6,494 nt of DNA from Acetobacteraceae bacterium (GCA_027311485.1 DAICYU010000245.1:1-6494); one strand, 5' to 3'. Counted from the first letter of the stretch, positions 1 to 5,690 are shown. The notes: a model not told the origin generated them from the sequence alone. Made by a program: numbers and translations.

Positions 1-4
1 AAAT

Positions 5-277
5 TCATTCGATACGCAGGTCCAGCACCGCGCCGCGCGCCGCCAGCGCCTGCGCGCCGAGCAGGTAGATGGCCGCGGCGGCGGCGGCATGAGCCCGTTC
101 CTGGTCGCGGATCGCGGCTGACGTCTCCAGTTGCTGCTGGTAGGCGGCGTTGGTCTGGGCGTAGCAGCCGCTGGCGGCGTTCCCGATCCCGGTGAGAAAT
201 CCGGCCTGGTTGGGGTCGCAGTTCGGCGATGTGCAGGCTGCCCCAGTGCCGACTAGGCCAAACAGAGCAACCCGCAT
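5..277 (-). CDS. Small Cys/Ala-rich exported or lipoprotein-like protein, unknown function
   Basis: A 90-residue protein that I do not recognise as a named family. It opens with a short hydrophobic stretch (residues 3-14) ending at Cys15. The preceding residues GAA give only a poor lipobox because position -3 is Gly, so lipid attachment is uncertain. Two more cysteines (20 and 38) flank a Gly/Asn-rich block, and residues 42-83 look helical, with a run of six Ala at about 64-69. I chose the ATG at 275-277. Extending upstream would add an Arg-rich stretch that overlaps the preceding gene, although an in-frame GTG nearer to it could add a longer N-terminus. The ribosome site is weak: GGAG about 12 bases upstream. 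It lies 58 bases after the stop of the glycine-zipper lipoprotein gene on the same strand, so the two are probably co-transcribed and may share an envelope role. The TGA stop is at 5-7, so the gene is complete. Confidence 0.6.
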   Translation of the reverse strand: MRVALFGLVGTGAACTSPNCDPNQAGFLTGIGNAASGCYAQTNAAYQQQLETSAAIRDQERAHAAAAAAIYLLGAQALAARGAVLDLRIE

Positions 278-335
278 CAGGTGCCGCCGCTCCGGCCAAC
301 CGATTTGGCCCAATGTTTCGATGAGGTGCACGACC

Positions 336-1022
336 TTATGCCGAGGCCGGAGCCGACAGGGTGACTTGGCGCAGTCTCTCCTTGGCAGCCGCGATCCGCT
401 TGTTGTCCTGCTCAATAGTGTGCAACGCATCCCGGAACGGTGCGGCCTGGCTGGCGGGCGTCACGGCGATGCTCTTTTGCAAGGCGGAAATTTGCTGTTG
501 CGCGGCAGCATTCTTCGCGTCGAGATCATGAATGGTATTTTCGTACTGTGCGATGCTGCTGCGATACTGCTCCGCTGAAATGGTATGGGCACGGTATTGT
601 GCATTCAACTCTGCTGCCCTGGACATCGCCTGGGCAGCGACCGTTTCGGACAGAGTGGCATCTTTTTGGAATGCCGCCGCCTGTGTCTGGGCGTCCGCAA
701 TGGCAGTACGGTAATTCTGCTCGGTTCTGGCCTGGGTATAGTTGTTCTGCGCAACGAGGTATCCCGCGGCACCACCGGTTGCCAGGCCTGCCCCCGCACC
801 GATGAGGGCGCCTTTTGTCCCGCCGCTCAGATAGCCGATAAGCGCTCCGCCAACGGCGCCGACCGCGGCTCCTTCCGCGACGGTACTGTTGAAGCGGTTG
901 TTTGAGGCGTGAAGTTGCTGTTGCTCCGGCGTCATCGGTGCGCCAGGCGGCGTGGCACAGGCGGAGAGCAGTATCGTGCCGCCGATAAGCGCGGCGATAG
1001 GAGTTCTGGTGCGAATGTGCAA
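336..1022 (-). CDS. Glycine-zipper lipoprotein with helical/coiled-coil tail
   Basis: A 228-residue predicted envelope lipoprotein. The N-terminus has basic residues (Arg4, Arg6), a hydrophobic core and a classic lipobox LSAC with Cys22 as the lipidated residue. Residues about 51-88 are a glycine zipper, rich in GAxxG-type spacing, which in this broad class forms a pair of membrane-packing helices. Residues about 95-215 are Gln/Ala/Glu-rich and likely a long helix or coiled coil. The start is a TTG at 1020-1022, chosen because GGGAGGG lies seven bases upstream and the signal peptide begins immediately; no better ATG exists. An AT-rich promoter sits about 45 bases further upstream. It is the first gene of a leftward pair with the small gene ending at 5. 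Glycine-zipper lipoproteins are linked to outer-membrane integrity in general, but the specific role here is unknown. Confidence 0.85.
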   Translation of the reverse strand: MHIRTRTPIAALIGGTILLSACATPPGAPMTPEQQQLHASNNRFNSTVAEGAAVGAVGGALIGYLSGGTKGALIGAGAGLATGGAAGYLVAQNNYTQARTEQNYRTAIADAQTQAAAFQKDATLSETVAAQAMSRAAELNAQYRAHTISAEQYRSSIAQYENTIHDLDAKNAAAQQQISALQKSIAVTPASQAAPFRDALHTIEQDNKRIAAAKERLRQVTLSAPASA

Positions 1023-1065
1023 AGAAAATCCCTCCCGATGGTTAACGTGTCCTTACAGACACATA

Positions 1066-1092
1066 ACTATACTTTTTGATAAGCGTCTGCAA
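1066..1092 (-). promoter_or_regulatory. Putative promoter of the leftward lipoprotein pair
   Basis: Read on the minus strand, TTGCAG (1087-1092) is followed after 15 bases by TATAGT (1066-1071, five of six matches to the -10 consensus). The spacing is short; shifting the -35 box to a poorer match gives 16 or 17. The patch is AT-rich in a GC-rich window and would start transcription near 1059, giving a leader of about 37 bases before the TTG start. A small dyad, GTGTC/GACAC at 1047-1062, lies on the expected start site. A plus-strand TATACT (1068-1073) overlaps the same patch, so firing in the other direction is also possible. Confidence 0.5.
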
Positions 1093-1253
1093 GATAATGC
1101 TCTGCCCGATATGACGCGCTCCCCGTCAGGTCAGAGGCGTATGCAATCAGGAATTGTGTTGTTCCGCCGGCAAAGCGACGTTACTTGTGGTCCACTTGGC
1201 GGCGATCTGTCGCGCCCATGAATCGAATACGACGCAGCCGCCCACCGCCATCG

Positions 1254-1271
1254 GCCGGCAGCCCTGCCGGC
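1254..1271. repeat. Perfect inverted repeat GCCGGCAG-CC-CTGCCGGC
   Basis: The eight bases at 1254-1261 are the exact reverse complement of 1264-1271 with two bases between. As RNA this gives a seven-pair GC-rich stem with a four-base loop. There is no T run after it, so it is not a standard intrinsic terminator. The same CCGGCAG core recurs about 210 bases downstream. Confidence 0.75.
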
Positions 1272-1380
1272 ATGGCGGCGTTCCGACCGCCGGGACGATT
1301 GATGCCCACACCCATTCGGCCGGTCGCCAAGACCCGCACGACCTCGGCCGATGCAGGTCCCGGTGCGAACCGTCGCCCCG

Positions 1381-1414
1381 GAGGAAGCGGCAAGTCTGAG
1401 GAAGCGGCAAGCCT
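1381..1414. repeat. 17-bp direct tandem duplication
   Basis: Positions 1381-1397 (starting GAGGAAGCGGCAAG) are repeated immediately at 1398-1414 with one mismatch (T1395 against C1412). Seventeen is not a multiple of three, so the duplication would shift any reading frame. This agrees with the region being non-coding. Replication slippage is the simplest origin. Confidence 0.85.
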
Positions 1415-1464
1415 GTCGTGCGGCTCCGCGGAATATGCCGAATCTGCATAGACGGCGTTCGGTC

Positions 1465-1489
1465 CCGGCAGCCAAGTTCCTGCCGGCAG
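1465..1489. repeat. Second CCGGCAG/CTGCCGG inverted repeat
   Basis: CCGGCAG at 1465-1471 pairs perfectly with CTGCCGG at 1480-1486 across an eight-base loop. The right arm is itself part of the ten-base palindrome CTGCCGGCAG (1480-1489), so two alternative foldings compete. The arm sequence matches that of the hairpin at 1254-1271. Confidence 0.7.
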
Positions 1490-1535
1490 CGCGACTCGTC
1501 CTTCCTGCGTTTCGGCGTGTCGGATGGTCTGACGA

Positions 1536-1558
1536 AAGGGCGGCCAAAAACCGCTTTT
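1536..1558 (+). terminator. Weak terminator-like hairpin
   Basis: GCGG (1540-1543) and CCGC (1551-1554) close a seven-base loop, and TTTT follows at 1555-1558. The T run can also pair with AAGG at 1536-1539 through two A-T and two G-T pairs. The stem is short and no gene is seen upstream on this strand, so it may instead be a leader structure of the phospholipase mRNA, or chance. Confidence 0.25.
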
Positions 1559-1616
1559 GAGGCAGTCCCGGCCGGAGCAGACCGGTCAAGGCGTGTCCCT
1601 GATCGGGGTACGAATT

Positions 1617-2912
1617 ATGCAGAACGTGGTGACGGCAGGGGCGTCCTGTATCCTGACGCGGTGGCGTGCAGCCGGCCAGGCCCTGCTGGCAGCCTTCATT
1701 CTCATGTTCACCGGCTGCGCCCTGCCGACGCGCCTGCCGGCGGTGCCGCAAAACGAAACAACGCTCGCCCAGATACCCGGCATCCCGAACGCCCGGTTCT
1801 TCCCCGATACCCAGACCGATTTGATCGCGCGGGAGGCGTTCGCTGCCCGGCAGCGGGAAGCCGCCACGCTCGCCCGGGCCGGTTACCATGGCCCGCTGCC
1901 GGAGACCAATATTCTCGCCGTATCCGGTGGCGGCGCAAACGGCGCATTCGGTGCCGGTCTGTTGAACGGCTGGACCGAGGCGGGCACACGCCCTGAATTC
2001 AAGCTCGTCACCGGCGTCAGCACCGGCGCGCTGACCGCGCCGTTCGCATTCCTGGGGCCGGCGTGGGACGCGGCGCTGACCGCCGTCTATACCGGAATCA
2101 AACCGACCGACGTGTTCCGGACCCGCGGTTTCACGGCGGCCATCTGGAACGACGCCATGTCGGATACCAGCCCGCTGTTCAGGCTGATATCGCGCTACGC
2201 GAACCAGGACATGCTGGCAGCTATCGCGCGCGCCTATGCCAGCGGCCGGCTCCTCATGATCGGTTCCACCGACCTTGATGCGCGCCGCCCGGTGATCTGG
2301 AATATCGGCGCCATCGCCGCCAGCGGCCAGCCGAACGCGCTGGATCTGTTTCGCAAGATCCTGCTCGCATCGGCCGCGATCCCGGCTGTCTTTCCGCCCG
2401 TGCTGATCGATGTCGAGGTCAACGGCCGGCACTACCAGGAAATGCATGTCGATGGCGGCGCGATCGCACAGATGTTCCTCTATCCGCCCGCGCTGGCGCA
2501 GGCCGAGATCATGCGCACCTCCAGCCCGCGCCCGGTTCGCGCCTGGCTGATCCGCAACAGCCGCCTTGATCCTGATTGGGCCACTGTCGAACGGCGAACG
2601 ATGGGCATCGCGCAGGAAGCCATCGCAACGATGATCCACGCCAGCGGCCTGAATGACGTGAACCGGATCTACCTCACGACCCTGCGCGACCACGTCGATT
2701 TCAACCTCGCCTATATCGGCCGGGATTTCACTGTGGAGCCGAAGGAAAGCTTCGATCCCGTCTTCATGCAGGCCCTGTATGACTATGGTCGTGCCGAGGC
2801 GCGGGCCGGTTATCCCTGGGCGAAGCGGCCGCCATGGGCACCGGCCGGCGAAGTCGTCTTCACCGCCGCGCCGGTGCAGCGTGCCCCTGGCGTTCGGGCA
2901 CCGGCCCATTGA
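1617..2912 (+). CDS. Patatin-like phospholipase, predicted lipoprotein
   Basis: A 431-residue member of the patatin family, which cleaves acyl chains from phospholipids or other acyl lipids using a Ser-Asp dyad. All family signatures are present: the oxyanion loop SGGGANGAFG (103-112), the nucleophile elbow GVSTG with Ser135, the conserved block ASAAIPAVFPP (251-261) and the DGG motif with catalytic Asp279. The N-terminus has Arg residues, a hydrophobic segment (about 21-33) and TGC with Cys34, so export and lipid anchoring are likely; Phe at lipobox position -3 is unusual. I chose the ATG at 1617 (GGGG eight bases upstream) over in-frame GTG and TTG codons further back, which only add a polar leader. 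The C-terminal 30 residues are Pro/Ala-rich and probably disordered. The barrel gene follows 72 bases downstream on the same strand. The physiological substrate is unknown. Confidence 0.9.
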   Translation: MQNVVTAGASCILTRWRAAGQALLAAFILMFTGCALPTRLPAVPQNETTLAQIPGIPNARFFPDTQTDLIAREAFAARQREAATLARAGYHGPLPETNILAVSGGGANGAFGAGLLNGWTEAGTRPEFKLVTGVSTGALTAPFAFLGPAWDAALTAVYTGIKPTDVFRTRGFTAAIWNDAMSDTSPLFRLISRYANQDMLAAIARAYASGRLLMIGSTDLDARRPVIWNIGAIAASGQPNALDLFRKILLASAAIPAVFPPVLIDVEVNGRHYQEMHVDGGAIAQMFLYPPALAQAEIMRTSSPRPVRAWLIRNSRLDPDWATVERRTMGIAQEAIATMIHASGLNDVNRIYLTTLRDHVDFNLAYIGRDFTVEPKESFDPVFMQALYDYGRAEARAGYPWAKRPPWAPAGEVVFTAAPVQRAPGVRAPAH

Positions 2913-2984
2913 TCCCGCCTACCCACTCCGCCGCCAACCGGGGGAGCGGGTTTCCGCCTTCGCTCCAGTGTCCGGCAATGGCCA

Positions 2985-3902
2985 ATGAGACGGATCCTTC
3001 CGCTTCTCGGTTCGACCGTAGCACTCCTCCTCGTCGCCGCTGTCCCGGCAAAGGCGCAGGATATCGAGCCGCGTGCCTTCTCCAACGCGCCGGTCGGCGT
3101 CAACTTCCTGATCACCGGTTACGCTTATACGCGCGGCAGCCTGTCCACCGATCCGTCCTTGCCGATCAGCAATCCCCGGATCCAGACCTCCAATGGGATT
3201 TTTGCATACGCGCGGGTTCTCGATCTCTGGGGCGACTCGGCGAAGCTTGACGCATCCCTGCCATATAGCGGGCTGTCCGGGTCGGCGACGTTCAGCGGCC
3301 AGCCGATCGAACGCACGGTGAACGGGTTTGGTGATGCCAGGGTCCGCATGGCCGTCAATCTCTACGGTGCCCCGGCGCTGCGCATGCCGGAATTCAAGGA
3401 CTACAAGCAGGATTTGATCATTGGCGCCGCCCTGCAGGTCACCCTGCCGGTGGGACAGTATGATCCGACCCGGGTCGTCAACCTCGGCGCCAACCGCTGG
3501 TCGCTCAAGCCGGAGTTAGGAATATCGAAGGCGCTCGGTCCGCTGACGCTGGAACTCACGCCCGGCGTGACGTTCTACACCGACAACTCGAATTTTCTGG
3601 ACGGCCACCGACGTTCGCAGGAGCCGATCTACTCGGTTCAGGGTCACGCCATCTACAGCTTCCGGTCCGGCATCTGGGGATCGCTCGACGCCACCTACTT
3701 CACCGGCGGCAGCACCGCCATCGACAGTCAACCCAACCAGGATCTGCAGCGAAACTGGCGCGTTGGCGTCACACTGGCCGTGCCGATCACGCCACGCTAC
3801 TCGGTCAAGCTCTACGCCAGTGCGGGTGTGTCCGCGCGAACCGGAAACAACTACGATCTGATCGGGGCGGTCATGCAGTATCGCTGGGGCGGCGGTCTGT
3901 AA
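2985..3902 (+). CDS. Outer-membrane beta-barrel, Phenol_MetA_deg-type putative transporter
   Basis: A 305-residue protein with a clear signal peptide: RR at 2-3, hydrophobic residues 8-20 and cleavage after the AKA motif at 22-24. The mature part matches the large family annotated as transporter or MetA-pathway of phenol degradation. Its marks are EPRAFSNAPVGVNFL (28-42), a GFGDARVR block (114-121) and LPVGQYDP followed by NLGANRW (154-172). The rest alternates polar and hydrophobic residues as amphipathic strands, and the chain ends in a short aromatic strand (MQYRW) before GGGL. It is expected to form an outer-membrane barrel; family members often sit beside catabolic or lipid genes, but a transported substrate is rarely proven. 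The ATG at 2985 begins the signal peptide exactly, although its ribosome site is weak. The gap of 72 bases from the phospholipase gene suggests co-transcription. Confidence 0.82.
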   Translation: MRRILPLLGSTVALLLVAAVPAKAQDIEPRAFSNAPVGVNFLITGYAYTRGSLSTDPSLPISNPRIQTSNGIFAYARVLDLWGDSAKLDASLPYSGLSGSATFSGQPIERTVNGFGDARVRMAVNLYGAPALRMPEFKDYKQDLIIGAALQVTLPVGQYDPTRVVNLGANRWSLKPELGISKALGPLTLELTPGVTFYTDNSNFLDGHRRSQEPIYSVQGHAIYSFRSGIWGSLDATYFTGGSTAIDSQPNQDLQRNWRVGVTLAVPITPRYSVKLYASAGVSARTGNNYDLIGAVMQYRWGGGL

Positions 3903-3978
3903 CACACACCCATGTCCGGCCAGATGACCGACACCCGGAAAGCTCACGCTGAGGTCACTGTTTCGCAGCACGACAGGC

Positions 3979-4008
3979 TTGACATGGCGGTCGCGATGCG
4001 TCTGGCAT
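3979..4008 (+). promoter_or_regulatory. Putative promoter of the oxygenase-glpR operon
   Basis: A perfect -35 box TTGACA (3979-3984), in the context CTTGAC favoured by alphaproteobacterial housekeeping promoters, is followed after 18 bases by TGGCAT (4003-4008), a weak -10 with three of six matches. Transcription would start near 4015, about 26 bases before the ATG at 4041. This supports the later start codon for the oxygenase and an operon independent of the barrel gene upstream. Confidence 0.4.
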
Positions 4009-4012
4009 CGTC

Positions 4013-4040
4013 CGCTTTCGAAATTCGGGAAAAAGCGAAA
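4013..4040 (+). promoter_or_regulatory. Candidate GlpR operator before the oxygenase gene
   Basis: CGCTTT (4013-4018) and AAAGCG (4032-4037) form a six-base dyad across 13 bases, enclosing the short palindromes TTCGAA and CGAA-A-TTCG. The 9-mer GCTTTCGAA at 4014-4022 is identical to one in the glpD operator region (5673-5681). DeoR-family regulators commonly bind TTTCG-type repeats. The site lies between the predicted transcription start and the ATG, where a bound repressor would block the operon that includes glpR. GlpR binding is inferred. Confidence 0.4.
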
Positions 4041-4718
4041 ATGGCGCGCATCGAGATCGCGGTGAAAGGACTTTTCGCAACCCCCGTCGCAGCCGTCGAG
4101 ATGCCCGGCGCCACCACGCTGAACGCCGAACTGGAACACATCATCCTGCGCCGGCGGCAGGAGACTCCCTCGGTCCAGGCCTCCAACGCCGGCGGTTGGC
4201 ACTCCGACCGCGATATCCTCACCTGGGGCGGCAAGCCGATGGCCGCGGTGATCGACGTCGCCAAGGGTGTCGCCACGCAAATGACCGCCGACCGATCCGG
4301 CCGGCCGGTGCGCCCGGTCTGGACGGTGCAGGCCTGGGCCAACGTCAACGCCGCCGGCAACGGCAATATCTGCCACTACCATCCCGGCGCCTACTGGTCC
4401 GGTGTTTACTACGTCGCCGATGGCGGCTGCGCGGCCGATCCCAGTTTGGGCGGGGAGTTCGAAATGCTCGACCCGCGCGGTCCGGGGCCCGGCATGTACG
4501 CGCCGGCGCTGAAATTCGCCGGGGAGGACGGCGCCTCGGTCGGCAGCGCGGAAACCATCCGTCCCCGCCCGGGTCTGCTGATCCTGTTCCCGTCCTGGCT
4601 GTTTCATCAGGTCCGCCCCTACCGCGGCACCGGCCTGCGCATCTCCATCGCCTTCAATTTCGGGGTTGGCAATTCCGGGGTTGGCAATTCCGGCGACGCC
4701 GGCGCGGTGGAGGCATAG
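4041..4718 (+). CDS. TIGR02466-type putative 2-oxoglutarate/Fe(II) oxygenase
   Basis: A 225-residue protein of the TIGR02466 / 2OG-FeII_Oxy_5 group. These are cupin-fold enzymes predicted to use Fe(II), O2 and 2-oxoglutarate; no substrate is established for this one. The family's opening LFATPV is at 11-16. The metal-site segment NICHYHPGAYWSGVYYV (109-125) supplies His112 and His114, and FPSWLFHQV (183-191) gives the distal His189. RISIAFN (200-206) supplies Arg200, the likely 2-oxoglutarate carboxylate anchor. I chose the ATG at 4041: family proteins begin just before LFATP, the length fits, and an in-frame ATG at 3912 would add 43 residues unlike the family and read through the predicted promoter. 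The tail after residue 207 is low-complexity and holds an exact tandem repeat (GVGNS twice). glpR begins four bases after the stop, so translation is probably coupled. Confidence 0.82.
   Translation: MARIEIAVKGLFATPVAAVEMPGATTLNAELEHIILRRRQETPSVQASNAGGWHSDRDILTWGGKPMAAVIDVAKGVATQMTADRSGRPVRPVWTVQAWANVNAAGNGNICHYHPGAYWSGVYYVADGGCAADPSLGGEFEMLDPRGPGPGMYAPALKFAGEDGASVGSAETIRPRPGLLILFPSWLFHQVRPYRGTGLRISIAFNFGVGNSGVGNSGDAGAVEA
4661..4690 (+). repeat. Exact 15-bp tandem duplication in the oxygenase 3' end
   Basis: CGGGGTTGGCAATTC at 4661-4675 is repeated without a mismatch at 4676-4690, followed by CGG as the start of a third unit. It is in frame and encodes GVGNS-GVGNS at the C-terminus. Identity at every base suggests recent slippage. 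Confidence 0.95.
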
Positions 4719-4722
4719 GGGC

Positions 4723-5532
4723 ATGGACGGCGCCTCCCGCCTGATGTCGCGACGCCAGAATGAGATCATCGCCTTGCTGCGCGAAACCGGCCGCGTCGGC
4801 GTTGAGGATCTCGCTCGCCAGTTTGAGGTCTCGCCCCAGACCATCCGGCGCGACCTGAATGAAATGAGCGAGGGGCGCCTGATCACCCGCGTGCACGGCG
4901 GCGCCATCGTCGCCTCCGGGGTCGAGAACCTGGCCTACGAAGCCCGTAAACTCGTCGCCCAGTCCCACAAGCGTCTGATCGGTGAGGCCGCCGCCCGGCT
5001 GATCCCCGACAACTCCTCCCTGTTCATCAACCTCGGCACCACCACCGAGGAAGTCGCCCACGCCCTCGCCGGACGCTCCGGACTGCTGGTCATCACCAAC
5101 AACCTGAACGTCGCAACCGAACTGTACCGCAGCCGTGGGATTGAGGTGATCATCACCGGCGGCAACGTCCGCGCCAGCGATGGCGGCATCGTCGGCGCCA
5201 CCACGGTGGACCTGATCCGTCAGTTTCGCGTCGATACCGCGGTGATCGGCATCTCCGCCATCGATCCCGATGGCACCCTGCTGGATTTCGACATCCGGGA
5301 AGTCCACGTCTCCCGCGCCATCATCGAGAACGCCCGCCGCGTCATTCTCGTCACCGACAGCAGCAAGTTCGCCCGGTCGGCGCCGGCGCGGATCGGCACG
5401 CTGGCCGATATCGACATCCTGGTCACCGACCACCTGCCGACCCCGGCCATCGCGGATCTCTGCCGCAGCCATGACGTCGCCGTGGTCGAAACCGGCGGCC
5501 CGCAGGAAAGCGACACCGGCAGCATCGACTGA
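4723..5532 (+). CDS. glpR: Glycerol-3-phosphate regulon repressor GlpR (DeoR family)
   Basis: A 269-residue transcriptional repressor. The N-terminal DeoR helix-turn-helix spans about residues 14-60, with the recognition segment VSPQTIRRDLNEM (36-48) and the RVHGGA wing (56-61); both closely match E. coli GlpR as I remember it. The sensor domain follows, with FINLGTTTEEVAHAL (101-115), VITNNLNVA (123-131), GGNVRASDGGIVG (146-158), GISAIDPDG (176-184) and DSSKF (212-216). In the known protein glycerol-3-phosphate binds this domain and releases DNA. I chose the ATG at 4723 because GGAGG lies nine bases upstream, inside the end of the oxygenase gene; a later ATG at 4744 has no ribosome site. It is the second gene of the oxygenase operon, and glpD follows about 200 bases downstream under its own promoter. 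The acidic last residues extend slightly beyond E. coli GlpR (252 residues). Confidence 0.93.
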   Translation: MDGASRLMSRRQNEIIALLRETGRVGVEDLARQFEVSPQTIRRDLNEMSEGRLITRVHGGAIVASGVENLAYEARKLVAQSHKRLIGEAAARLIPDNSSLFINLGTTTEEVAHALAGRSGLLVITNNLNVATELYRSRGIEVIITGGNVRASDGGIVGATTVDLIRQFRVDTAVIGISAIDPDGTLLDFDIREVHVSRAIIENARRVILVTDSSKFARSAPARIGTLADIDILVTDHLPTPAIADLCRSHDVAVVETGGPQESDTGSID

Positions 5533-5645
5533 CCGCGCCCGCATCCGCCACCTCCTCGCCAACACCGGCCGTGCGCGTGTCCGCCCGGCACAGGCGTGAG
5601 TACGATTCGGGCGGCCCATTTGCGGATGCCCTTTCATTTAGGCGC
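5533..5645. other. glpR-glpD intergenic region, upstream part
   Basis: No gene is visible here. The best terminator candidate for the glpR transcript is weak: GGGC and GCCC around 5609-5631 followed by TTTCATTT, with only a four-base stem. I cannot say whether glpR transcripts end here or continue into glpD. Confidence 0.35.
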
Positions 5646-5673
5646 TTGCTATGTTCCTTTTGCTCGGTATAGG
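5646..5673 (+). promoter_or_regulatory. Putative glpD promoter
   Basis: TTGCTA (5646-5651) and TATAGG (5668-5673) are spaced by 16 bases in an AT-richer patch of the glpR-glpD gap. A start near 5680 would leave a leader of roughly 50 bases if translation begins at the TTG at 5733. The inverted repeat at 5658-5690 covers the -10 box and start site. Confidence 0.5.
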
Positions 5674-5690
5674 CTTTCGAACGAGCAAAA
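5658..5690 (+). promoter_or_regulatory. Candidate GlpR operator over the glpD promoter
   Basis: TTTTGCTCG (5658-5666) and CGAGCAAAA (5682-5690) are perfect reverse complements separated by 15 bases. The spacer contains GCTTTCGAA (5673-5681), also found next to the oxygenase start. Inverted repeats with TCG/CGA cores are typical of GlpR operators in E. coli, though this spacing differs from the E. coli consensus. Its position across the -10 box and predicted start fits repression by the adjacent glpR product. No T run follows, which argues against a terminator. Confidence 0.55.

Larger units (their letters stand above)
1081..1616. other. Gene-poor intergenic region with repeats and hairpins
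   Basis: I see no convincing gene in these roughly 540 bases. Open frames exist on both strands, but they translate to Arg/Pro/Gly-rich, low-complexity peptides with no recognisable domain and no good ribosome site, as expected from chance in GC-rich DNA. What is visible is a set of CCGGCAG/CTGCCGG inverted repeats (1254-1271 and 1465-1489), a 17-bp tandem duplication (1381-1414) and a terminator-like hairpin (1536-1558). The region separates the leftward lipoprotein pair from the rightward phospholipase gene and probably holds the latter's promoter, which I could not locate. A decayed gene is possible but not demonstrable from the sequence alone. Confidence 0.5.

Noticed and set aside
192..905. 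Several plus-strand open frames opposite the two leftward lipoprotein genes
   Set aside because: They have no ribosome sites or domains, and the minus strand shows a clear lipobox and glycine zipper.
1154..1560. Short plus-strand frames within the gap before the phospholipase gene
   Set aside because: The peptides are Arg/Pro-rich without family resemblance or ribosome sites, and a 17-bp duplication shifts frame inside the region.
1131..2909. A 592-codon open frame on the minus strand opposite the phospholipase gene
   Set aside because: Its translation is Arg/Gly/Pro-rich with no domain, and the plus strand there encodes a complete patatin with all catalytic motifs. GC-rich codon bias explains the antisense frame.
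2922..2953. A hairpin CCCACTCC/GGAGCGGG followed by TTT between the phospholipase and barrel genes
   Set aside because: The stem has an A-C mismatch and a 13-base loop with only three T, so it is too weak to call a terminator that would split the pair.
3912..4040. An N-terminal extension of the oxygenase from an ATG at 3912
   Set aside because: The extra 43 residues are unlike the family, lack a ribosome site and would run through the TTGACA promoter-like box; the ATG at 4041 fits the family start.
3516..4907. A 463-codon minus-strand open frame spanning barrel, oxygenase and glpR
   Set aside because: It crosses three well-supported plus-strand genes and their gap, and its peptide is of low-complexity shadow type.
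4654..5637. A 327-codon minus-strand open frame opposite glpR
   Set aside because: It is rich in Gly/Asp/Ala repeats that mirror glpR codons, and it has no recognisable motif.
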